Source of the DNA: Calothrix membranacea FACHB-236
GTDB lineage: Bacteria > Cyanobacteriota > Cyanobacteriia > Cyanobacteriales > Nostocaceae
DNA: 64,000 nt
Direction of reading: 5' to 3'
NCBI RefSeq assembly: GCF_014696315.1
Contig: NZ_JACJPX010000006.1
Location: forward strand, 115,713-179,712
The notes beneath the pieces are model-generated. The model searched no databases. It was given only the letters and a program-made list of their open reading frames with translations, and was not told the origin of the DNA. A program made the position numbers and the translations under genes. Positions 55,857-64,000 of the stretch are shown here, one piece after another. Every line of letters begins with the position of its first letter. Positions within the stretch are counted from its first letter, which is position 1.

Positions 55857-57194
55857 ATGCGTGTATTTAGCGCCTTGTGTTTGCTCAGTCTCCAGGTAGG
55901 CGTTTTCTTTACCACAGCGGTTGAGGTGTTTGCTCAACCTGTAACACCCCCAGGACAACCATCAGAGCCAGCTCCGACTCTCCCTTTTCCATCACCTACT
56001 GAAACTGTACCAGGGAATGTTAATAACGAAGTTTCTCCCCAACTCAACCGCTACCTTTTAGGCCCAGGAGATGGAATTAGCGTTGTCATTCAACGTCCGC
56101 CTGGCCCCTATCGTCTAGGGCCACAAGATAGTATTAGTGTTGCGGTGCAACGCTTTCCAGATTTGAGCTTTCAAGCCACAATTAACCCAGAAGGCAATAT
56201 CATTGTCCCTTTGATTAATACAGTGTCGCTTCAAGGTTTAACTTTACCAGAAGCACAAGAGAAAATCCGTATATTGCTCGACCGCTACGTAGTTAATCCG
56301 GTAGTAGTTTTATCATTAGTAGGGCAACGTCCAGATTTAAGTTTCCAAGCAGCAATTAATCCGGAAGGATACATTGTCGTACCGCAAGTAGGTACAGTAT
56401 CCCTCCAAGGCTTAAGTGTGGAAGAAGCACAAGAAAAAATTCGCTTGAGTTTAAGCCGTGTTTTGGTAGACCCAGTTGTGGTTGTTTCATTGGCAGCACC
56501 ACGACCAGTTCAAGTTACCATTAGCGGTGAAGTATTTCGGCCGGGAATTTATGCAATTTCATCCACCTTACCCCGGGTTGCGGATGCTTTGCTGACATCT
56601 GGTGGCACCACAATGAATGCAGATTTGCGACAAGTGCAAGTAAGGCGGCGGTTGGTTGATGGTTCAGTGATTTCCCAAAATATTGACCTATATACAGCTT
56701 TACAAAATGGTAGCTCTTTACCTAATGCCCGCCTCCAAGATGGCGATGCGATCATTGTGCCACGTCGAGAAATCGGTAGCGATGACGGTTATGACCGTAA
56801 TTTGATTGCTCGTTCTACTTTAGCGGTACCACAAATCAGAGTCAGGGTTTTAAACTATGCTGCGGGAGGCATTGCCAATCAAGTGTTGCCTAATGGTAGT
56901 ACCTTTGTCGATGCTTTAGGAGGCATAAACCTAGATACTGCCAACCTCCGGGATATTGCTTTAGTACGCTTCGACCCAGAAAGAGGTCAAGCAGTTACCC
57001 AAAAACTAGATGCTAAAAAAGCTCTCGGTGGTGATGGCTCTCAAAACGTGCCGCTTCAAGATAATGATGTTATTGTGGTTGGTCGAAACCTCATCGGTAG
57101 AATTACCAACGCCTTGACTACAATTACTCAACCATTTTTTAACGTTCAAAGCTTTATTCGCTTCTTTGACTTCTTTACTGGCGGGTTGAAGTAG
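55857..57194 (+). CDS. Wza-like polysaccharide export protein
   Basis: A 445-residue exported protein. The signal peptide (LCLLSLQVGVFFTTAVEVFA) is followed by a Pro-rich linker and then two tandem copies of the Poly_export domain. Copy 1 is LSFQATINPEGNIIVPLINTVSLQG (residues about 100-150) and copy 2 LSFQAAINPEGYIVVPQVGTVSLQG (about 160-205). SLBB domains follow (VQVTISGEVFRPGIYAI, IRVRVLNYAAGGIANQVL). It probably forms an outer-membrane or periplasmic channel for a polymer. The single-domain Wza has one copy; the duplication is unusual. The Wzc-like gene is directly downstream. Confidence 0.9.
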   Translation: MRVFSALCLLSLQVGVFFTTAVEVFAQPVTPPGQPSEPAPTLPFPSPTETVPGNVNNEVSPQLNRYLLGPGDGISVVIQRPPGPYRLGPQDSISVAVQRFPDLSFQATINPEGNIIVPLINTVSLQGLTLPEAQEKIRILLDRYVVNPVVVLSLVGQRPDLSFQAAINPEGYIVVPQVGTVSLQGLSVEEAQEKIRLSLSRVLVDPVVVVSLAAPRPVQVTISGEVFRPGIYAISSTLPRVADALLTSGGTTMNADLRQVQVRRRLVDGSVISQNIDLYTALQNGSSLPNARLQDGDAIIVPRREIGSDDGYDRNLIARSTLAVPQIRVRVLNYAAGGIANQVLPNGSTFVDALGGINLDTANLRDIALVRFDPERGQAVTQKLDAKKALGGDGSQNVPLQDNDVIVVGRNLIGRITNALTTITQPFFNVQSFIRFFDFFTGGLK

Positions 57195-57302
57195 TTGAGG
57201 GGGTTGGGGACTGGAGATAAGGGGGGAAAAGGGGAAAGGGGAAAGGGGAAATTATTATTACCCATTACCCAATGACAAATGACCAATGACCAAACGACAA
57301 AT
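57195..57302. repeat. short repeats between Wza-like and Wzc-like genes
   Basis: GGGGAAAGGGGAAAGGGG units are followed by TTACCCATTACCC and AATGACCAATGACC units. This spacer is the same repeat class as elsewhere in the window. Confidence 0.65.
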
Positions 57303-57314
57303 GCCTAAGTAGCT

Positions 57315-59489
57315 ATGACTCCACCTATTGTTAAACGTTATCTTATTGCTTTTGAAAAGTATAAGTGGATTGGATTAGCCAGTTTTACTTTAGTTGTAGC
57401 TGGGTCAACTGTGGTGGCTATACAACCAGACCCACCAGTTAGCTATGTAGCAAATTCTGCGCTGACTTACAATCGTCCACCAGTTTCGTTCTCGACAACT
57501 GGTACTGAGATTCAACAACAAGGGCAGGAATTAAATGCACAAGTTTTGCTATCTAATGAACTTATAGAATCTGTAGCCGCAAAAGTTAATGTTAAACCAA
57601 AGACTATTGGTAACAATATTGAGCTGACTCTACCGAAAAAAAATGCTAGAAGCGGGCAATTAGAATCTACTATTCTAGAGTTGAAATATAAAGATAGTAA
57701 TCCTAAGCGCGCTGTAGAGGTATTGAGTGTATTAATGCAGGCGATGGTTAAGCTGAGTGGTGATATTAATACAGGGCGATTAAAATCTATTATTAAAAAA
57801 ATTGATGAACGTTTACCAGCGGCTAAGGTTGAACTACAGTTAGCGGAGAAAAAGCTAGAACAATACGATCGCAGAGAGCGACCAGCAATATTAGCATCTG
57901 AGAATGGCAGTTTACTAACTGCGGTGACTACCAGTCAAAATCAGCAACGTCAGCTACAATTCACGATTGCTGGAGTTGATGCTCAAATTCGCAGTTTACA
58001 AGAAAAATTAGGATTAAATGTTAACCAAGCTTATGTTTCCTCAGCTTTGAGTGCTGATCCCATTATTGCTAGCTTGCGATCGCAAATTTATCAAGTTGAG
58101 TCACAAATTGAGCTTCTCCGTAAGGATTTGCGGCCTGAACACCCAAATATGATTCAGTTGCAACGTCAGAAAGAAGCTGCGGAGGAATTACTCAAACAGC
58201 GCGCTGCTGAGGTGGTAGGTGGTGGAGGTACAGCAGCACCGCTGGCTGGCGATGCTTTGAATATTCGCACTCAGAGTAATTTAGATCCAGCGCGCCAAGA
58301 ACTAGCAAACCAGATGGTGTCTTTGCAAACCCAACGAGAAACGCTGCAACAACAATTAGCGCAACAAATCAAAGAAGAAGCGCGATTACGGCAAGTATAT
58401 TCTCTCATTCCCAATAAACAATTAGAGCGATCGCGTTTGGAACAAGAAGTAGCACTGAAAAAAGCTGTCTATGACAAAATGCAGGCGAAGCTAGCTGATG
58501 CTAAAACCGCCGAAGCAGAAACTGTTACCAGTCTGAGTCTTGCTAGACAACCCATCGTCATTGCTGATGCTGTTAAACCAAAGAGTATGCCAATGACGTT
58601 GGCTGTTGGTGGTTTAATGGGATTGGTAATTGGTGGTGGTGTGATCTTCTTGTTGGGTTCGCTGGAAGGTGTTTTCAAAACCAGAGAAGATATTCGCGAA
58701 AGCCTCAAGCAACGGGAAGTTGCACTGCTGGGAGAATTGCCATTAATGCCAGTGGATGATTTAGATAAAGACTTGATACCTGTCTTACTGTCCCCAGATT
58801 CTCCTTATTTAGAGTTCTATGAAAAATTCCGCAGTAATGTCCGTCGTCTTGGCGGTAAAACCTTAAAAGTACTTTTAATTACTAGCGTTGGTAGAACTGA
58901 GGGTAAGACTACAAGCGCTTATAACTTAGGTATAGCTTCGGCTCGTGCTGGTAAAAGAACTTTAATTATTGAAACAGATTTGCGATCGCCTTCTAGCTGC
59001 ACATCTCTTAAAGTTACTCCTGACCCAGATGCTAACATTGAACCCCTGCGCTATTACGGCAGTTTGAGCGAATGTATCCACATAGTTCCTGATATTGAAA
59101 ATTTATACATTATTCCTAGCCCTGGCCCTTTACGTCAGTCTGCTGCTATTCTGGAATCTAGCGAAATGCGTCGGTTGATGGAAGATGTACGCGAGCGCTA
59201 TGATTTAGTAATTTTAGATACTAATCCTCTAAGTTTATCTAATGATGCTTTGTTAATTCAACCCTACAGTGACGCGATGGTAATTGTAGCGCGACCAAAC
59301 TATACACAAGAAAACTTATTAGGTGAAGCAATCGATCAATTAGTTGAATCTGAATTAGGTTTGTTAGGAGGTATTATTAATGGTGCTGATATTAATGTTG
59401 TTTGGTCTGCACCAGTTGAACCATCACCAAATTTTTCATCACCAGAAGAAGCAGGAGCAGAAGTATCAGTAGGCGCTAATAATAATTGA
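57315..59489 (+). CDS. Wzc-like polysaccharide chain-length / BY-kinase-type protein
   Basis: A 724-residue protein. A first membrane segment (about 15-35) is followed by a Wzz-like coiled-coil periplasmic region (about 60-430). A second membrane segment (TLAVGGLMGLVIGGGVIFLL) leads to a cytosolic ATPase with LITSVGRTEGKTTSAYNLG (Walker A, about 515-530), LIIETDLRSPS and VILDTNPLSLSNDA. The C-terminus lacks a tyrosine cluster, so autophosphorylation as in classical BY-kinases is doubtful. It pairs with the Wza-like gene upstream for polysaccharide export. Confidence 0.9.
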   Translation: MTPPIVKRYLIAFEKYKWIGLASFTLVVAGSTVVAIQPDPPVSYVANSALTYNRPPVSFSTTGTEIQQQGQELNAQVLLSNELIESVAAKVNVKPKTIGNNIELTLPKKNARSGQLESTILELKYKDSNPKRAVEVLSVLMQAMVKLSGDINTGRLKSIIKKIDERLPAAKVELQLAEKKLEQYDRRERPAILASENGSLLTAVTTSQNQQRQLQFTIAGVDAQIRSLQEKLGLNVNQAYVSSALSADPIIASLRSQIYQVESQIELLRKDLRPEHPNMIQLQRQKEAAEELLKQRAAEVVGGGGTAAPLAGDALNIRTQSNLDPARQELANQMVSLQTQRETLQQQLAQQIKEEARLRQVYSLIPNKQLERSRLEQEVALKKAVYDKMQAKLADAKTAEAETVTSLSLARQPIVIADAVKPKSMPMTLAVGGLMGLVIGGGVIFLLGSLEGVFKTREDIRESLKQREVALLGELPLMPVDDLDKDLIPVLLSPDSPYLEFYEKFRSNVRRLGGKTLKVLLITSVGRTEGKTTSAYNLGIASARAGKRTLIIETDLRSPSSCTSLKVTPDPDANIEPLRYYGSLSECIHIVPDIENLYIIPSPGPLRQSAAILESSEMRRLMEDVRERYDLVILDTNPLSLSNDALLIQPYSDAMVIVARPNYTQENLLGEAIDQLVESELGLLGGIINGADINVVWSAPVEPSPNFSSPEEAGAEVSVGANNN

Positions 59490-59683
59490 AGTATTGAAGT
59501 ATGAAGTTCACGTAGGATGCGTTAGCGATAGCGTAACGCATCAGCGCCAAAGCTGAGATTTTTTCAGAAATCAAATCGGATTCCTATATATAAGTATAAA
59601 ATTAACCCTCCCACAATCTGATCAAGTGTGGAAGGGTGATAAAGTCTATCGTGTTTCAGCAGTAGAAATGGTAAACAAACAAA
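59490..59683. terminator. spacer with palindromic repeat and hairpin
   Basis: A palindromic repeat with arms GATGCGTTA / TAACGCATC lies at 59516-59542. A hairpin of 11-bp arms (ACCCTCCCACA at 59605 with TGTGGAAGGGT at 59627, one mismatch) lies between the convergent Wzc-like and rhomboid genes and may terminate both. Confidence 0.5.
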
Positions 59684-60358
59684 CTAATACTCTTGCTTAA
59701 ATAATCCCAATAAGGGAGCGAGAATTATGCCAAACACAAAGCCTCCGATGTGTGCCCAGTAAGCAACTCCGCCTGTTTCTACACTCATATTAGCTGCTGT
59801 TTGTAGGCTAACAAAACCAGAAAGTACATTCTGGACAATGAACAGCCCTATTAGTATCATTGCGGGAACTCTAATAGTGGTGACGAAAAATCCTAAAAAG
59901 GCTAAAGTCATAACTCTAGCGTGAGGGAAACGGATAATATACGCACCTAAAACTCCAGAAATGGCACCACTTGCACCCAAAGAAGGAATCCCAGAATTCA
60001 TGCCAATAAACCATTGGCATAAAGCAGCTAAAGCACCGCAAGTCAAATAAAAAATTAGATATTTAACATGACCCAGACGGTCTTCAATATTGTTACCAAA
60101 TATCCAAAGAAACACCATATTTGAGATTAAATGCCACCAACCACCGTGTAAGAATTGTGATGTAAATAAAGTTGTCCACTCTGCGGCAAAGTTGGTGGTT
60201 AATTCTCGTGGTACTACTGCATATAGCTGAAAAAATTGCTCTAGTTGTGCATTAGATAAACTCACTTCATGAAGAAAAACTAAAACGTTCATCCCAATCA
60301 GCCCATAAGTTAAGTATGGGGTGATGCGCGTCGGATTTTCGTCGTAAAGGGGAAACAC
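59684..60358 (-). CDS. rhomboid family intramembrane serine protease
   Basis: A 224-residue, six-segment membrane protease. It has HGGWWHLISNMVFLWIFGNNIED, the catalytic Ser130 in SLGASGAISGVLGAYI and His203 in VAYWAHIGGFVFG, the rhomboid dyad. The N-terminus MFPLYDENPTRITPYLTYGLI is typical. It is a paralogue of the next gene, 181 bp away. Substrates are unknown. Confidence 0.93.
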   Translation of the reverse strand: MFPLYDENPTRITPYLTYGLIGMNVLVFLHEVSLSNAQLEQFFQLYAVVPRELTTNFAAEWTTLFTSQFLHGGWWHLISNMVFLWIFGNNIEDRLGHVKYLIFYLTCGALAALCQWFIGMNSGIPSLGASGAISGVLGAYIIRFPHARVMTLAFLGFFVTTIRVPAMILIGLFIVQNVLSGFVSLQTAANMSVETGGVAYWAHIGGFVFGIILAPLLGLFKQEY

Positions 60359-60439
60359 AGGTGTTTTTCCTAACTATTATTATCTGAAATATAGCTTGAG
60401 TGACGGTTCGTTGCGAAGTTTAGGTATTTACACCTGGTT

Positions 60440-60539
60440 TGGTCATTTGTCGTTTGTCATTTGTCATTTGGTAATGGGTAATAGGAATTTGTCCCCCAAT
60501 CCCCAATCCCCAGTCCCCAATCCCCAGTCCCCAATCCCC
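60440..60539. repeat. short repeats between the rhomboid genes
   Basis: TCATTTGTC units at 60441-60470 and alternating CCCCAAT / CCCCAGT units at 60493-60537. No gene is supported. Confidence 0.7.
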
Positions 60540-61262
60540 TCATCCCCAATTCCTATAGGCTGTTCGGGGTTTGTCGCTAAATAAGCCTAAGATGGGGCCG
60601 AGAATTGCGCCAAATAGGAAACCGCCAGCGTGCGCCCAGTAAGCTATACCACCGTTTTCCATACCGATGTTGGTGGGTGTTTCCAGGCTAGCAACGCCGT
60701 AAAAAGCTTGTTGAATGAACCAGAACCCTAAAAAGAAGTATGCTGGGACTCGGAAAGTGGGGAAGAAAAACCCTAAAGGTATGACACCGAGAATTTCGGC
60801 GGTGGGAAAGCGAAGAATGTATGCTCCCATAACACCTGCGATCGCACCACTGGCTCCTAAAGAAGGAATACCAGAATTTTGTGAAAAGTACCACTGGCTT
60901 AATGATGCCAAAATTCCGCAAGATAAATAAAATAGCAGATATTTAAAATGACCTAATTTATCTTCAACATTATTTCCAAAAATCCAGAGGAACAACATAT
61001 TACCCGCTAGGTGTAATAAACCACCGTGCAAAAATTGTGAAGTAATTAAAGTAGCCCACTCTGGTACAGGTTGATGTACAGATATCCCAGCAAAACTTAA
61101 GGTCAGTTCTTTTGGAACTACCGCAGCCAAGTGTAAAAACCCATCTAATGCTTGGGGAGGAAGACTAGCTTCATAAAGAAAAGCTAGGACATTGGCAGCA
61201 ATTAGCCCAAAGGTAACATAAGGCGTGATTTCTGTAGGATTATTATCTCTAATTGGAACCAC
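60540..61262 (-). CDS. rhomboid family intramembrane serine protease
   Basis: A 240-residue paralogue of the gene at 59684, with MVPIRDNNPTEITPYVTFGL, HGGLLHLAGNMLFLWIFGNNVED, Ser in SLGASGAIAGVMGAYI and His in IAYWAHAGGFLFG. The tail PRTAYRNWG lies in repeat-like sequence. It arose by tandem duplication with its neighbour; both keep the catalytic dyad. Confidence 0.93.
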   Translation of the reverse strand: MVPIRDNNPTEITPYVTFGLIAANVLAFLYEASLPPQALDGFLHLAAVVPKELTLSFAGISVHQPVPEWATLITSQFLHGGLLHLAGNMLFLWIFGNNVEDKLGHFKYLLFYLSCGILASLSQWYFSQNSGIPSLGASGAIAGVMGAYILRFPTAEILGVIPLGFFFPTFRVPAYFFLGFWFIQQAFYGVASLETPTNIGMENGGIAYWAHAGGFLFGAILGPILGLFSDKPRTAYRNWG

Positions 61263-61460
61263 GGGCGTTTATTCCTCATCTATAAGCAACTAGCCTCACA
61301 ATACTGAATTTCGCTAGTATTCGCTTCTACCTCATGGATGGATATCAACCTAGCCTTAGTTGCAAATTGCATCTTTTCAACAGGAAATCCCGAGGGCAAG
61401 GCACTGCCTTGCCCCTACAATCTGTCGCATTCTTTTTTCAAATTGCTATAATTTCTCTAC
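61263..61460. repeat. spacer with GGGCAAGGCA palindrome
   Basis: GGGCAAGGCA (61394-61403) pairs with TGCCTTGCCC (61405-61414), a dispersed cyanobacterial palindrome. No gene is seen in this spacer. Confidence 0.6.
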
Positions 61461-62825
61461 TCACATAATTTTTCCAGCTTTGTTTAATTCCCGCTTGATA
61501 GCGTCAAGTATATCTTCATGATGAATGACTGCATCGCCTCGCTGGAGTGCCTGTAGACAGCAATGCTGCACTATATTCAAGATATCAGAGCCAGTTAATT
61601 CGTAAGCGGCTGAAAGCTTTGGTAAATCTACAGATTCCGCTAACTTAATTTGGGATGGGAAAGCCATTTGCCAAAGTTGCGATCGCTCTTTGACATTGGG
61701 CATAGGAAATTGAATAATCGATTGAAAGCGGCGGATAAAAGCTTCGTCAATATTGCTTTTTAAATTGGAAGACAATATAACTAACCCATCATAGTTTTCT
61801 ATCCGTTGTAGTAGGTAACTTACTTCTTGGTTAGCATATTTGTCATGGGCATCACGGACATTAGTACGTTTACCAAATAGCGCATCAGCTTCATCAAAAA
61901 ACAAAATCCAATCTTTACTTTCAGCGCGTGCGAAGAGGTTTGCTAAGTTCTTTTCGGTTTCTCCGATAAATTTTGATACCACCATAGAAATGTCTATTTT
62001 ATAGACATCTTTACCTGTGTATTTTCCTAAAAGACTGGCTGTGAGGGTTTTACCTGTACCAGGGGGGCCATAAAAAAGCGCTCGGTAGCCGAGTTTGAGC
62101 TTCTTTTTCATGTTCCAATCATAAAGAATGGTTCGGCTATGAGTAATCCAAGCTTCTAGCTCATGAATCTGTTGTAAGGTTTGAGCATTTAGGACTAAAT
62201 CTTCCCACTCCATTTCTGTGGTGATGCGTTGAGCCGGAAAGTTAATACTGAAATGGGGACGAGAAAAACGTCCTTGGGTGAATAATTCGACGTAATCTTG
62301 AAGCATAACCAGCTTACCACTCATCATCGGTTCACCCTCAGCAGGTGAATCGAGATAGATGACGCGATCGCGCGCAAAGGGATGCTCTTCGCTGAACATT
62401 TGCTGTAAATGCAGACGTTCAGCAAAGCGATCGCCTCCCAGCATGAACAGTACTGTTTCACCCGTAGGTAAAAAACCCCGATGCGCCTTACCCCGCCAGC
62501 CACCAATTTGAGGATAATCCCCAGCTTGAGGTAAGTTAGCTGTAATCAGCCGATCAAAAAAATCGGGTTGCAAATGCGGTGCGATCGCCATCAGTAAAGT
62601 TAGTTGCTCCGCAGTATCTAACTTATGTTTGCGAATAAAGCTAGTTAAGGGCGTTTCAGCACTCAGCCATTCATCTGGCAAACTAGGCATTGGTGCTTTT
62701 ACTGACGCATTACTGCTAAAGTAGGAGTCCATACGCCACTCAATTACCTGGCTCAGGTAATTAAGTGCATTTTCTAGAGTTTGAACATTAAGCAACTGCG
62801 TCACGTCGCTTTGCTCCGAATTCAA
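61461..62825 (-). CDS. AAA+ ATPase, contractile-injection-system type
   Basis: A 454-residue protein. An N-terminal region of about 230 residues precedes an AAA+ module with Walker A FYGPPGTGKTLTASLLGKYTG (about 252-272), Walker B ILFFDEADALFGKRT, sensor 1 VILSSNLKSNID and arginine finger FIRRFQ. The layout resembles the ATPase of extracellular contractile injection system (phage-tail-like) loci, which helps assemble the particle, but phage-tail genes are not visible here, so this is tentative. Start TTG 62825, or GTG 62804. Confidence 0.8.
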   Translation of the reverse strand: MNSEQSDVTQLLNVQTLENALNYLSQVIEWRMDSYFSSNASVKAPMPSLPDEWLSAETPLTSFIRKHKLDTAEQLTLLMAIAPHLQPDFFDRLITANLPQAGDYPQIGGWRGKAHRGFLPTGETVLFMLGGDRFAERLHLQQMFSEEHPFARDRVIYLDSPAEGEPMMSGKLVMLQDYVELFTQGRFSRPHFSINFPAQRITTEMEWEDLVLNAQTLQQIHELEAWITHSRTILYDWNMKKKLKLGYRALFYGPPGTGKTLTASLLGKYTGKDVYKIDISMVVSKFIGETEKNLANLFARAESKDWILFFDEADALFGKRTNVRDAHDKYANQEVSYLLQRIENYDGLVILSSNLKSNIDEAFIRRFQSIIQFPMPNVKERSQLWQMAFPSQIKLAESVDLPKLSAAYELTGSDILNIVQHCCLQALQRGDAVIHHEDILDAIKRELNKAGKIM

Positions 62826-63197
62826 AATTCAAAACACCCATAACAAAATCGGGGGTTTGTAACAAGGACATATTATTTTGAGACGCACAACGCGAGAAAT
62901 AAGTTTTTTGGCTGCGCCATGATTGAGTTTTTAATTTATATATCAATTTTCTTTCTCACAATGTCATCCCATAATAAATTAGACATGATTGCAAAATAAC
63001 AAGCAAAATCACTCAAACTTTAGCTCGTCGTAGTACAATTTCAGCTTCAGAGTTTACAAAACTAGACATAATTCTCTTTAAATTAGCCGCAAACATTAGT
63101 TTTTCCTGATGCTGCCAACCAAGCATATCTATTTTTGCTAATCAATCGAAATGTACATTGAGTTTAGTGCTATTAAACTAAGAGGTTGACTAAATTT
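62826..63197. other. intergenic region before membrane protein gene
   Basis: There are about 370 bp between two divergent genes, AT-rich, with no repeat recognised. The promoters of both should lie here. Confidence 0.35.
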
Positions 63198-63713
63198 ATG
63201 CCAGAAACAGAAATTCAACAAATTCAAACACCATTGAGTAGCCTTCCAGTTTTGTATACAAGAGATGCTGCTCAACCTATACAGTACAATCCTTTTCAAG
63301 AAATCACCCAATTATTCCAAACTCTTTTTGAAGAAGATACTTCATCGGTTTACCAAAAAGCCGGGGAAAAAACCTGGAAGATTTTTAAGCAAATAATTAC
63401 TGTAGTTACCTTTTTATTTCTTTTACTATGTGCCCTAATTGTTTGGGTATGGGGTATTGGGTTTAAAAGTGGTGTTTATTTTCGGACTTGGATAGAAACG
63501 AAAAACCCGACAATTGATGAACTCATAGTTGCGATTTTGAAAATTATTTTATGGCCTTTAGAGCGTACATTTGAGTGGGCTAACTCATTCATTAAAGACT
63601 TGTTTGGCTGGGAAATTAAATTCGACGAGTTAAAACAAGAACCAACTTCTACTCCAGCAGGAGGTGAAGCTACTCCCTCACCTGCATCATCTGAGAGTTC
63701 ACTACCTGGCTAA
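63198..63713 (+). CDS. hypothetical membrane protein
   Basis: A 171-residue protein with an N-terminal soluble stretch (IQYNPFQEITQLFQTLFEED) and one strong membrane segment (VVTFLFLLLCALIVWVWGIGF, about 63-83). An amphipathic stretch follows (IDELIVAILKIILWPLERTFEW) and then a Ser/Thr/Pro/Glu-rich tail. I do not recognise the family. It is divergent from the AAA+ ATPase; if that belongs to a thylakoid-anchored contractile system, this could be a membrane-associated component, but that is speculation. ATG 63198. Confidence 0.7.
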   Translation: MPETEIQQIQTPLSSLPVLYTRDAAQPIQYNPFQEITQLFQTLFEEDTSSVYQKAGEKTWKIFKQIITVVTFLFLLLCALIVWVWGIGFKSGVYFRTWIETKNPTIDELIVAILKIILWPLERTFEWANSFIKDLFGWEIKFDELKQEPTSTPAGGEATPSPASSESSLPG

Positions 63714-64000
63714 TAAGCTGTTCCACATTTAACTTATATATTCCGGGCGGGCTTTCCTGCCCACCCCACAACATTTATAGATATTTTAGATATGCAAAAT
63801 AGATTTTAGTAAAGTCTTAACCTGAACTTCCCCCTGTGCAAATGTACTAAATAGGCTTCAAAAGCTTGTGTTGAGAGCAATACAGGCTTTTCGGCTTCTA
63901 TGCTTGTACCCATGTAATTTTAGATTTATTTAATTTTTGAGAGAGGATTAAAATGGAATAATTGTAGCCATGTATATCGAACGTATTCCAAACAGAAACT
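63714..64000. other. right end, no gene seen
   Basis: AT-rich sequence with a small palindrome (GGGCGGG..CCTGCCC near 63746). A possible gene start may lie beyond 63950, but the window ends. Confidence 0.3.

Overview
The window looks like chromosomal DNA of a heterocyst-forming cyanobacterium of the order Nostocales; the genus is uncertain. It is AT-rich, carries many copies of the HIP1 palindrome GCGATCGC, and has heptanucleotide-type repeats in its intergenic spacers. It encodes a Mo-nitrogenase cluster in the heterocystous order (nifB-fdxN-nifS-nifU-glbN-nifH) and cyanobacterial markers such as IctB, Gap2, a TLP40-like cyclophilin and a cyanoexosortase. A cyanoglobin gene between nifU and nifH is the arrangement known from Nostoc commune. 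I saw no rRNA, tRNA or CRISPR array.

Layout. (1) 1-6582: the minus-strand nif operon. Its last gene, nifH, stops matching NifH after codon 48. The sequence beyond, with an SDR gene, is probably one end of a DNA element interrupting nifH, of the kind excised during heterocyst development. (2) 6583-7541: a long nifB leader and promoter. (3) 7620-22051: an accessory island with a quinone oxidoreductase, two paralogous NACHT/HEAT-repeat NTPases, a Uma2 nuclease, a DUF2887 (Rpn-like) gene without a normal start codon, a DUF6888/DUF6887-type pair, a Phd/VapC pair, an HNH nuclease gene broken by one amber codon, a nested palindromic element and a 12-copy 21-bp tandem repeat. (4) 22364-27413: the plus-strand nifP-(2 small genes)-nifV-nifZ-nifT group and a 2Fe-2S protein. 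(5) 27528-30768: a second accessory patch (Uma2, PD-(D/E)XK nuclease, RelE/ParE-type pair, intact DUF2887 gene). (6) 30817-51924: mostly housekeeping genes (acyltransferase, proS, accB, efp, thiL, gap2, nadD, murC-murB, ybaB, smpB, ictB) plus regulators, including a histidine kinase that has lost its phosphoacceptor His. (7) 52603-59489: aminotransferase, cyanoexosortase and partner, and Wza-like and Wzc-like proteins, an envelope or exopolysaccharide export group. (8) 59684-63713: two tandem rhomboid proteases, an AAA+ ATPase resembling those of contractile injection systems, and a membrane protein.

The most striking observation is that the regions upstream of nifB and nifP, 15 kb apart and pointing in opposite directions, share a long promoter architecture. 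It has three GAGTACA boxes at near-equal spacing, a conserved block ending in GTACCCC(C)AATCTAAAAAG, and a proximal TTAATnAATCCAATAA. This suggests a common activator (CnfR/PatB is the obvious candidate) and possibly an ancestral divergent nifB/nifP arrangement later split by the accessory island. The second highlight is the NACHT/HEAT pair, whose C-terminal 34-residue repeats are nearly identical at DNA level in one copy. This looks like a fast-evolving sensor array in a candidate anti-phage STAND system.
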